Source: Brachynemurus nebulosus (lineage: Eukaryota > Arthropoda > Insecta > Neuroptera > Myrmeleontidae). From it: a DNA stretch of 64,000 bases. A program made the translations under genes and the position numbers. The stretch covers positions 33,020,413 to 33,084,412 of the forward strand of contig JAPWDM010000007.1 in the NCBI GenBank assembly GCA_035578155.1, in the 5' to 3' direction. Positions 36,186 to 48,600 of the stretch are shown one piece after another. The notes beneath the pieces were generated by a model that worked only from the letters and a program-made list of their open reading frames with translations, was not told the DNA's origin and ran no database searches. Within the stretch, counting starts at the first letter, position 1; the number at the start of each line of letters is the position of its first letter.

Positions 36186-36500
36186 GATAGGAACGGTATT
36201 ATTGGAGTGGCATTACTCAGAGCATTGACTGTAAATTATAATTCTTGGAATATTGTGAAATGAAAATATTTTTCCAAAAAATCTAAACCATTAAATACCG
36301 ATTAATAAACAAGACCATTACATTTTGATTATTTAGTTAAAATTCTAATTAAAACGAAAACTTCCAGTACTGGCCCGGTCATTCTGACCCTACCACAAAT
36401 TATAAAACACATCGAATTTTCGATTTTGTTTCTAATTATATTCGGCGAAAAAATAAATAATTTTCGATCCCGCTCAAACTAAAAAGAAACAAAACGGAAA

Positions 36501-36506
36501 TTTATT
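36501..36506 (-). terminator. Candidate fibulin poly(A) signal, distal
   Basis: AATAAA on the minus strand, about 96 nt after the fibulin stop codon. Confidence 0.45.
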
Positions 36507-36538
36507 TTTTTTTTTGAGCACTTTTCACGATTTCGCAA

Positions 36539-36544
36539 TTTATT
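36539..36544 (-). terminator. Candidate fibulin poly(A) signal, proximal
   Basis: AATAAA on the minus strand, about 58 nt after the fibulin stop codon. Confidence 0.5.
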
Positions 36545-36601
36545 GTCTAATTAAATATAAAAATGTTATGAATAGAAAAATTTTTTTGAGTTAAAATCGA
36601 C

Positions 36602-39600
36602 TTAAAACGGATACTCAGATACGTAAACGAACAATTTAGCAATCGCAATCGATTGCATATGATTATTGTAGAAGATCGTCATCTGTATACTGAGCTCAAT
36701 ATCTTGCGGCCCCTCAATTGAGCGCACCATGCCAACGACCGCCTCATTATAGTTGTTCTGACGCATTTGAAAATAATTTATGTCCACTGGTTTGACGTGA
36801 GCGGCACGCACATGCACCGATTCCAATTTCATGCTGAATTTAACGCTAAAATTGGTCCATCGCGGTCCACGCATTTGAAACAGATCGTTGAATCCAGTGT
36901 CCGGCACCGGCAACAGTGACGGGATCGTTATGTAATTGAATGATATTGTGTCGGCCAGTGTGGGACAATTTGAACCGTAGCATGGTGACAGTGTGTCGTC
37001 ACGTCTGCATCGACTAAAATGAAAAATTATTTTTTTAGTAATTTTTTTGTAAAAGAGGGGCGGGGCTTTATTTTTATTTGATGAAAAAATTAACTTTTTT
37101 TATATTATTTTGTAATTTAAATACACAAAAATATTAAGGGCGGACCACTAGTGTGACATTTAAAAAAAAAAAAATGGAAAATTTTTTTGCATGTTTCGAT
37201 AGTCTATACCAGAGGTCGGCAACCTGCGGCTCGTTAACGGTTTTTTTTAAAAATTATTTCAAGTTTGAAAATTTTTAAATACAGTACGCGTATCATGACT
37301 ATGTAACTGGATGTGTGTGTATATTTATACATACATAATATATTCATGGATTATAAAAAATTAGGTTAAAAAAAAAATATGTAAACAGTTTTAGTAAAAT
37401 ACGTCAGATTTCGTCTTTTTTCGCTATTCAATATTCGGCTTATTCGGCCGAATACCGACTAGTTGCTGAATATTCGTTGTAAGCCGAATTATTATATATA
37501 TTTTCATACATAGGAAGTTTCACTTCGGTCATCATTTCAGCATTTTCCATCAGATTCTTAAACAAATCAATACACAGAATTGTAAAAGACGTTTTTATTC
37601 GTCTTCAAAAGACCCGTGGCCGTCTAGGCCAGTGATTCTCAAAGTGGCGGTTGCGAAAACTATTTGAGTTTAAAAATTACCAAACCCTAAAAACAATTAA
37701 TTATAGATTTCATACCCATTTTCTACCTATTTTCGATACATTTCTACCCATTTGTGGGTGTTTTAAATTTTTTAAGTGCAGAAGGGCGTCGCGGACCAAA
37801 AAGTTTGGGAACCACTGGTCTAGACAATACAACCTACCATTTTTTTTTTTTTTTGGAGTCAAATGAATTGTTACAACTGGATTTAACAAAAATCAATTTT
37901 TTAATCAAATACAAATAAATTCCACCGCAAATAACTGAGCGAAAACTTCAGTGTTCATACTTACTGAGGATATTCTGGATGTGTTTTATAACCCACCGGA
38001 CAATAGAGTCGTTGACACCGGTACGAACCTCGCATATTTAAGCAAATTTCATCTTTACGACACGTGGTGGTCGATTCACATTCATCGATATCTTTTGCAA
38101 AAAAAATTTATTAAAAAAAAAAAAATTTCGGTACCGTAAGCACGCGATGGTCACTTACCTTTACACGTTCGTCCACTCGCCGACAATTTATAACCAGGCG
38201 GGCAGCGGCAAGTATAACTTCCCTGTGTGTTCACACAGAATCCAATGCAAAGGTTCTGATCTTTGAACTCGGTACATTCATCAATATCTGTGCATGTTCT
38301 GCAAAAGGTGGAATAAATTTCAAATATTTTACGTGCTAGCCTTCGGTTGATTAAATCATCATCAAGTAATAATTGAATTGAATTAAAAATTGAGAAATAG
38401 GAACTATATTTCAGAAATGGGGGAAACCTCAGAACAATAAGCGAAAAATTTTCGCCGAAAATGCAGGTGACAAATTACGAATTGGATTCATTTAAGTTTG
38501 GACGTTGACAACAATAGTGGGCGGGAAATCGAAACAATGATTGTAAAAAAAACTTTTTTTATGCGGTGTATTGGGACTACATAAAAAAAGTTTCATAAAA
38601 AATATGTAACTCAAAACGCTCAAAACGTCACGATTTCCCTTGAAATTACTTTTCTAACTTCTAGGCAATTACCCATTATTTTATTTTTTTATAATATTAC
38701 AAAAATTTCAAAACATACGTATGTAAAGAAACTGAGTGATGCAATAATTTATATTCTTATGTAATATACTGATAGAATGCTTGAAAACAGTCGATAACTA
38801 ACTTTATCGCAAATTAATGTCCGAATTTCTTATTGTTTCTTACTGTCCACTCCCATAATGCACTTTGATGGGCATTTAAAAAAAAAAATTAAAAAATCGC
38901 CTAAAAAAAGACCCATAAAAAGAGCAATAACAATAACAATAGATTTTAACGTCAGTCTTCAGACAACAGTCTATAACATACGCCACCCACATCATTATTT
39001 TTCTAACTTTATTTATTCCGTTACATGTTACAAATTTTATTTCATTATGATGTGGGTGGAGGGGACCAGGAAAGTGATCTGAGAGCTAGGATTTGGAAGG
39101 TATGCGTCTGCAACCGTCTTCTTAAGGAACTATGCATATATTTACTTGGAATGGTGAAGGGAAACTGTAGAAAACGTTCACAAGTACAGTGACATTCGAA
39201 CCCTCGACCTACCAGTTGGCAAGCGCCAGTGCCTTCTACAGAACGGAGACGCAGTGAGTTACATTATGTTGAATATTCGGCCAAATAGTTACTCACTATT
39301 CGAATATTCGGCCAAACAGTTTGTCAAGTATTCGTTGCAACTCGAAAAAAATTACCTGTTATCACTGCTCAATCGATACCCTTGCCGACAAGCGCACCGG
39401 TATGCGCCCCAATAATTAATACAAATTTGATCACACAAGCCAGGTGTGTCCCGACACTCATCAATATCTTCACACTGCGTGTCCGAAACACTTCGAAAAC
39501 CTTCTTTGCACACGCAACGGAACGATCCAATCGTATTCTGACAAACGGAATTCTGAGCGCAGATCTAAAACGGAAATTTCTCATTAGCGTCGCTGACAAA

Positions 39601-42600
39601 ACACGTTTTCGGAAAACATACCCTTCCTTTAAATCTCTCACACTCGTCGATATCCTCGCATTTATCACCGGCCAACATATGTCCCGGCTGACACTGGCAC
39701 AGATATCCGCCATCTTTATTCACACATTTCTCATTTGGTCCACACTTATGAGTCCCGAGGGCACACTCATCAATGTCTAGAACAAATATCGAATAATTGA
39801 AATATAATAATTTTATCTGGGTTTGGAGGTGTCTGATGGACCTTTTAAAAATCACCTTTTTAGAGACCGTAGTTAATTTTATTACTTATTTTGGAAAAAA
39901 TTCTTTTATCCTCTTAAAAGTTACGAAAATTTATCGAATAGTGTCTGTCTGTCTACTAAATTTCATCGATTTCAGTTTGGTTAGTGGGATATGATTTAGC
40001 AATTAGTTTTGTATCCACCGGGAACCTTCAGTCTGGATAAAAAGGTGATTTTTTTATAGGGTCCACCAGACAACTCCAAGCGTTTATTTTGACAGCAGTT
40101 TCGTACCGACACATCGAGTTCCATTGGCGCTCAACTGTTTCCCTGCAGGACACTGAGGTGCCTCGCAACGGTATCCCCCCTCGACATTGATACATCGTTC
40201 CGTCGAACGGCAAACTTGTCTTTCGGCGCACTCGTTAATGTCTAAAAAGAACAGGGAAAACATTAATCGAACGATTCCGCAAAAATATTTTGACCGGAGC
40301 TTAATTACCTTCACAATTTCCCCAGGCGTTCAATCGAAATCCGGGGAAACATGTCTTTCTGGGTGGTAAAAATGGAATTGTGGGGGCGGGAACGGGCACA
40401 GTTGACGCGGCTACTGACTCACGATAACGCGGTTGCGAAGTGTAAGGTCGTTCTGTGGATGAGGGAATTGTTACTTGCGGAGGGCTGGTGTACAATCGGG
40501 TCGTGGTTGGCGGTTTAGTTGTGAAATATTTTTGACGATAGAATTTTTTACGTTCACATCGAAAAGAACCGACGGTGTTTCGACACTGATAGTTCGGGCC
40601 GAGAATATTACAGTTGTGGGTGTTCAAAACGCATTCGTCATCATCTGAAAATTATTAATTCTTAAAAATGGAGTCTACAGAAGTACTTTGGGGCATGTGT
40701 CATTTTCACAGTTTAAAGTGTTAATGAAAATTTGTTTCAACCACCCCATCGTACCGGATATCGTTGGAAAAAGTTGGATAAGTTAAGGTTGCTCCTGTCC
40801 CTCCTTGTTGGTAACTTTCCAGTCATGAATTCAAGAAATTTGAAAAAAAATTACAGATATCAGCACTTGCTAAGAACACTTAATTTGCGTTAAGTTGTGC
40901 TGGTAACTTTTAGAAACACAGGCAATCAAATTTTTGAAAATTCAAAATGAGATTTGTGATAGAGAAAATAGTCCTCAATAAATGAATATATTTTGACATT
41001 AGAAAACATCCCCTAAAAATTCAAATCCTTATGGAAAATGTTGGAAAATTAATAAAATTTTCGTTTTTCATAAGTATTTTTAATTCCTTTTCATTTTCAA
41101 CACCTGTGCAAGTAACATTTATTTATTTCCACAATAAACCGTAAAAAAATGCGCTTAAATCGCTAGCTACTGAGGAGCCTTGACTTTTTGCGTGTCAAAC
41201 ACGCACTTGGTGACTATTCTAAAAAAAATCAAAAAATCACTTCTTATTTGGCACTACAAAATAGATTTCCCCCTTAATTCCTTAGTCGCTACTAAATAGC
41301 CGAAATTTACTAAGAACTCTCTGAACTTAAATATGCCATGCCCTGATTTTTAAATGCATTCGAGTTTAACACAAAAATGACACATGTCCCGCGTACTACA
41401 GTGGAACCCGTACTAACAGGACAGCAATTTCACGTGAAAATTTCTTTTAAATCAACTATTTCAAAATTTTACACAAAGTTAGCTATTTCTAGTGAGCAAT
41501 TTCGTTCGTTAAAAGGCTCAAAACTGGCCATTTCGCGTGAAAATGCTGTCTGGTTAAGAGAAGTTCCACTGTATTTTTGTATTACACGAAAATCGCCCGA
41601 ACAAACCTTCACAAACGTTGGTGGCGTCGTTCAAAGTATAACCAGTCCCACAACTTTGGATTCGTGTACACCGATACGAGCCGGGCGTGTTTGCGCAACG
41701 TTGCGACGATCGATCACACAAATTCGGATCCTGTTGGCACTCGTTCACATCTAACAATCGTACAGTGACACGATGTGAAATGAGATCATTTAATATTCTA
41801 TAAAAATATCTGCATCGCTTACCCACGCACGCTTTGGTGATCGGGTGTAGCTGGAAGCCGCTCTTGCATCGGCAATCGTACGAGCCTCTCGTGTTGTAAC
41901 AGTCTTGATTACTGTCACAATCGTCAATTTCCTCGTAACATTCGTTAATGTCTGTGTGGAAATAAAATCAAATTACCAAAATTACTACACAGTAAAAAAG
42001 TTTGTGTTCTGCGTAAAAAAAAACTAGTGGTTAAAATTTTTGTGTTAAATAAGTAACGCAACCCTGCGTTAATGTAACATTTCGATTTAACAGAATAAAA
42101 ATGTTAACCTGTTTTGAACAACAAAGAAGTAACACAATCTTTGTGTAAAGCAAAAGAATGTTATAAGTAGGGTTTCCGATCTCGATTCGATTTTATCGAA
42201 AATCGATTTTTGGAGAGCCGATCTTCGATTTTTCGAATCGATTCTTTGGAGATCAAATCGATACAGAGATCGTGAAAAATTTACGAGATCGGAGATCGAT
42301 TTCTTCGAATTTAAATTAGAATATTTTTAGTAAAAATATGATATTTTTTGAAAAATATTGTAAAATATATTTTAACTATTTATGTTGTAAAGTAATTTTT
42401 TCACTTTTATGATTCATTTATAGAAAATTGAGTCAAATTTTGGATTCATGTAATGCTTTTAGCGCAAACTGGAAACCATTTTATTCATATTAAATTCAGC
42501 AGTTCATCTTCAAAGGAAATTAAAATTTTTTTTTGAAACTGATTTGTGATGACCCAATAAGAAACTTTATTAAAAGTTTTATATATCTTTTATTTTCTGT

Positions 42601-45600
42601 AAATACAAAAATTGAATCGATTTTCGTCAGATTGATCTTTTGGCCAAGATCGATTTTTTGGCCAAAAATCGGAAAGCCTAGTTATAAGTAAGTAAACTGG
42701 ATTAGAATATATATCTACTAAAATATATATAATAAAAAAGATGAGAGTAGTTCTTATTATTAAACAAAACTGAAAAATTATAAGTTTTTTCAGTTGTTGA
42801 CGAATATAGTTTTATTAAACGTTTAAAAATGAAACAATTTTCTTAGATTTTAAGGTTATTTTGTTACAGATTCAGTTACAAAAAATCATGTAAGCTTACT
42901 TACATGTAAGATTGTATATTATATAATACAATCTCAAATAAGCTTACATGATTTTTTTTAACTGAATCTGTAACAAGATAACCTTTAAATGTAAGAAAAT
43001 TGTTTCATTTTTGAACGTCTCATAAAGCTATATTTGTCAATAACTGAAAAAACTTATATAATTTATAATAATTATATATTATAATTTTTCGGTTTTGTTT
43101 AATAATAAGAACTACTCTCATCTCATCACTCTCAATGTGATAAAGAAAATTGTTCTTATATTTTGTAATATGGATTTTCACAAAGTAAATCTTTCAAGTG
43201 TTAATTATTTAAAATCAACTTGTAAATCTGTGCCCATTTTCTTTCTGGAAAATGATTTTCAACGTGCCTTTTGGACGTTGGAAGACTTGGGAAAAAAGCC
43301 CAAAAATTGTTATTTTTTTGACACTGGTTCCTATTAAGGGAACTGTACACGATTTTCGTTCCGGATTTACGGAAAACTCCAATTGTATCGATCAACTAAT
43401 CCCCTTTTTCACCCCCCCCCAGAAATTTCCCATTTCCTCGAAAATTTTTTTTGTATATTTTCAATACAAAAATGGATCATGCTAAAAATGTTTTTATTTA
43501 GTTCAAAAAAAAAAAAAACGTCCGAAATTCACATTTCTAAACTAGAAATATCGCTTTAGGAATTCGCCGAAGAATAATTTTCCTTACCTACACACTGTCC
43601 CGAGGGATCATAACGATATCCTGGTTCACAAGTTGGCGGAGTTACATTCTTCAAAACCTCATTGTGTTTTGGTTCGCCTCTGGTGACGAGCGGTGTCAAC
43701 GTTGTTGGCACGCTAGTTGGTACAGTTGTGGGTACAGTTAACACCCGATCTTCCGGTTGCCTACTTTCCGACTCCCAGTTCGATTTGTCCACCAGCGCCA
43801 CCCGTGGTGTTGTACTGGTCGTAGCAGCTGGTTCCGTTTTATTTGGTGTCGGTCGACCTTCCCAACCGAAGAGTGATCGATTGTTGGCGTTGTCGACTGG
43901 TGACGGAGAAGATGGTGACGGTGAAGATGGTGACGGTTTTTGTAACGGATTTCGTGACGTTGCAACCGGGAAATCAAACGTTCTTTTGGAAATTAAATCC
44001 GATCGATTATTTGGAACTAACACGACAAAAGTATTTCCGTACCTGAGTGGTATTGATGAGGATATTGGCTCGCACTGATATCCGCCGGAAACGTTGTTAC
44101 AGATTTCATTGAACGCGCACGGATTATTTTCTTCACATTCGTTGATGTCTTCACAGTTACCCAGTTCGATGTTTCGTTTGAAGCCGGGCGGGCAAGTTTT
44201 TTTGGACACTTTATTTTGACATGTGAAATTACCGTAAGTGTTTAGACAGTCTTGCGATTCGCGATTACAATCGTCCAAACCTTCGGCACATTCGTCCACA
44301 TCTAAAATTTTTTTACACTTTTCGATAAAATAGACAAATAATAAACAAATACTTTACTTTGCAAAACACCACTTTTATTTTTGAAACAATATTGTCACAG
44401 TTTCAAAAATAAAAGTGGTGTTTTGCAAAGTAAAGTATTTGTTTATTATTTACAAATATGGAATACTATAAAGTAACGCTCAAATCTATTAATAAAATAG
44501 ACAAAAACAAAACTACTCGTAAAATATGAAAACAGATGAGTTAGTTATTCGAAAGCTGTCTCGTAACCGAACAGTCTCTCTAGTGAAAAGTGGCAAAGAA
44601 ACTTATTCTCAAACTTTGTAATACCGTCAAATAGGATTACTTTGGCCCAAAATATAACATTTTCAAAAGGATATAGCATGATAAGCATAGTAAATCTGTC
44701 CCGGAAGCGAATTATTTTAATAACTATATTACCGGTATGGTAAGGCTGTAAGTAATTGATATCTACAATTTTGGCGGCCAAAACTGAATAGTTATGGAGA
44801 TAACTAAAATTTTTTTCTTGGTAACTACTCAACTTAGGAAAATAATTCCAAATCCACATGAAGGCAAACACTCTCAAGAATATTAGACATATTTATTATC
44901 GTATCAGTCCTCGTTATTAAGGATAATAACAAGGATAGTATCCGATCCAATGTTATTTGTATAGGGTTTCAATTGAGCGACCACTTAAAAAAAAGTTCAG
45001 TAACTGTGCCCTAATGCACTTAATTACTGCACCAAGTCTCATCAAAATTCAAGGGCTGCAAGATGGTAAAAAAATTTTTTTTTTCATTTCTAATCTGCTG
45101 AATCGCCCCTCCAGTCGGTCCGACCCTGGAATTATATACATCAATCGAAAGTACTTTAAAATTAAAGTGTTGTGTCTCATAAAGTGTTTTTTCCTATCTC
45201 CTATAGTTTTCGAGATAATCAAGAATAATCGAAAGAGGTATATTAAGTTATAGGTTGTCTGCCCCTGATAGAAAGTCCCAATAGTAACTGTATTGTCGTT
45301 TATGTGACACTGCAGGTACTTCATATGTATAACTTCCCTACCAAACTTTTGGGCCAATAGTTTAATAGTGTATGGCAAACAGTTCAACTTGTAGTACAAC
45401 AAGTTGAACCGTGTATGGGCCGCATAATATTTATAAAAGGAAACATCTTTTTACCAAAGGGTGGCCAAAGTTACCCCGGCGGACTAAAGTAATCCCTCTT
45501 GACGGTATGGATTTCTTTTTTTTTAATTTTTTTATAAACTAAAACTTGATAAATTTCTCCCAGATGAAGGTTTCTCACCATCACACTTTTGCGTGTAAGC

Positions 45601-48600
45601 GTTAAAAAAATAGCCACTTGGACAATTCATGACAGTGGGCAAATCATTCACGCCATTTGTATAAGGTTGCTTTAGATCGCACACGAAACTTCCAATCGTA
45701 TTCCGACAAATTTCCGTGTAAGGATCACATGTTGATCGTCCCAGTTTGCATTCATCTATATCTGTATTCAGAAAAAAAGAACATTAAGGATACAATCAAC
45801 ATTCAAAAACCATACCTCTTACCATCGCAAGAAATTTGATCAGCCGCTAACACGAATCCTTCGTCACAGTAACATTTAATTGCTTCGCCTGTATCGATAC
45901 ACTGTTGTTCGCAAGGATTATTCGCCTCACATCGATTCAGTGGCGCATTAGGATTGACAGCATCCATCAGTTTACAGGAATTTTTATCCGATAACAGGAC
46001 ATAGCCAGGACGACATTCGCAGTGGTATGATCCCGGCTCAGGGACACAGATATGTTCACATAATTGTTTCGGGAATAATTCGCACAAATTATCTATCGCT
46101 AAAATCAAGAACAAGGGCGCAACCTATTTTAAAATGACAAAAGAAGAGACCTGGACAGGGTTCGATCACTTTTTCTACTTTCAAAGAAGATTACAAAAGT
46201 GACTGAAACCGATCTAGAAAAACTTCTCCTTCTATGGTACTTACGAGGGGGTGGAGGTATATGTGAAGTATTTCGATGTAAAGGCAACGGCGTGGTGGAA
46301 GTTATAGGAATTTCAGTGGGTACATTTTCGCAACACTGTTGATAAGCACTGGATGCAGGCGGTAGCAGTTGAAACATGCCAGGATCACAACCATTTCCCA
46401 AGGATCCGGTCATTAAACCTAACTTACAGGCTTCACAGCAATCCTAAAAGTATTAATTTTAGAAAATTTTTAAGATAATTTTAATTTTTGGGAACATACT
46501 TTATTGTAATCAGCCCCTGGTTCTGTGCTTTTCACGCATGCCTGTCCTTGTTTGGCAATGTTCAAACCGGAAGTACACTGTTGCTCTCTAAAAAATCAGA
46601 TATCCAATCAGTAATTACAATCTTTTTTTTTATTAACTCAAATAAAAATACCTGCGCATTTTCGAACAACATATATCAATGGCCGATAAACAGATCGATT
46701 GTTGCTCCGGGGGAATACCCGGCACTGGTCCTGAATGTGATCCACATTTTTGACCCTGTTGAGACATTTCTTCACCTTTTTTACAGCACGTATTATAAGT
46801 GGCCCTTATGTCTTTTGAATCTTGAATTGGGAACAGTTTTATTAATATAAAAAAAAAATTTATAGAAACTGATATCCGAAAATAGGGGAAATCGAAGGAA
46901 GAATCAAAAAACTCGTAGAGCCGTAGAGAACTGAGGCGGGCCTCAGGACAGTAATTATATCAGTAGTGGTAAAGTTTAGCCGCTAATTTAATTTCGAACA
47001 GCAGTTATTGACTACAGTGACTACACCAATACCTCGCTATGCGTCGTTTCGTTTTGCGTTTTTTCGAAGTTGCGTCGCTGCTGAATTAGTACTAATTTTC
47101 ACTGTGCGTCGTTAGATTTTCGAAGTTGCGTTGTTTTGGGTTCGAGTCTAATTTTTTTCGAAATTTTTTGAAATTTTCTTTTTTTTTTATCTTGAAGAAA
47201 ATCATAATTCACTTTGCGTCGTTTCAATTTGCGTCGTGTTTTTTTGGAACGTAACCACGACGCAAAGCGAGGTATTGGACCAGTCTTAATTCCAGTCAGG
47301 TGAAGCCCAATGGGGCATTTTTTAATAAATTACTTTGGAATCTTTAGGGATAATCAGCCTAAAACAAGACGTGGAAATGGGAAAATGGTAAGCCTAACTG
47401 GATCCAAAATTCAATATGGGAAAAGAAGATTGGTTCACAATTCCCCCATTAATTTTTTTTTTTTTTTTTTGCACGAGTAATTTAGAAATAATATATTTTC
47501 CTTTCAGTGGGCCCTCCTGGCAGTAGGCACCCCAAATTCTAAAGATAACTGTCATGGTTTCTCTACGGATTTGCGAAAAATTTCCAAAATATATTTCGAT
47601 AATTGTAAAATTGTACAGGAATTACGTCCAGAATATTACTTCTTCTAAAGACCTTCAAGTACGGATTGAATCGTCAAGTGGGGGTCACGAAAACTACTTG
47701 AGAGGATCGCAGAAACAATTGATTACAGATTAAATACCCATTTTTTGCATATTTCCCACCAATTTTTACATATTTCGGAGATGTTTTAAAATTTTTAAGT
47801 GCAAAGGGGAGTCGCAGACCAAAAATTTTAAGAACCACTAGCCTAGAATATCGTACGTATGAAATATGTTCAAATTTAATATTCGGAACCCTCGACGCAA
47901 GAGATTTCTTCATATTCGATTGGGTTTTTAATATTATTAGCAAATATTTTTAATATACCATTAAATATTCGACGCACGGGGTGTCGCTTTTGTACTGCCG
48001 GTGTAAAAGAACAATAACTCTATGTATACTGTAAAGATCGAGAAGTAATTCCATATCAAACGAAAATATCCTCGAAACCAAGCGCGGATACACAGAAATG
48101 GCCATGGAGGATCACGATCAGGATCATGACCAACTAGACCTACCGCTCAAAATTTCCAATCTACTACGTTTTAACAATAAAGTACGAATAACAGTGATCA
48201 AAAACCTATCCCTATGTTATTTTTGCCGCTTTTTCCAGTGGTGTAAATTTTAGAAAATATTATTTTCGGGTTCTGGGGACCTTAAAACAAATTTCTATTA
48301 CAGTCCCAGCCTCAAGTCTCACCATGATATCTGCTATAATAGCTGAAATTCGCTAATATACGCTTCTACTTTTTTGTTATATTTTACTTAGTTAAGTTTT
48401 TCTGTTTATTTTTTATGGCAAAATTATTGATTGTTGTCAGTAAATTCATAATTATTATAATAGTTTATTTACTAATTGTTAGATTTAACTCAAGTAATTT
48501 TCTTCGTATTCTGATAAATTATTTATTATTATATGTGTTAATATTATAATAAATTTATAATATTTATACATAATTAATTTATATTTATAAATTGTAAAGG

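Noticed and set aside
39382..39780. Plus-strand open frame opposite fibulin exons 12-13
   Set aside because: Shadow of Cys-rich EGF exons; it crosses an intron of the real gene and resembles nothing.
43662..44078. Plus-strand open frame of 138 codons opposite fibulin exon 7
   Set aside because: It mirrors the coding composition of the fibulin exon on the other strand and has no family similarity.
44545..45402. Long frames in the fibulin intron considered as extra exons
   Set aside because: They lack the cysteine spacing of EGF or anaphylatoxin modules, and the flanking exons already join in phase without them.
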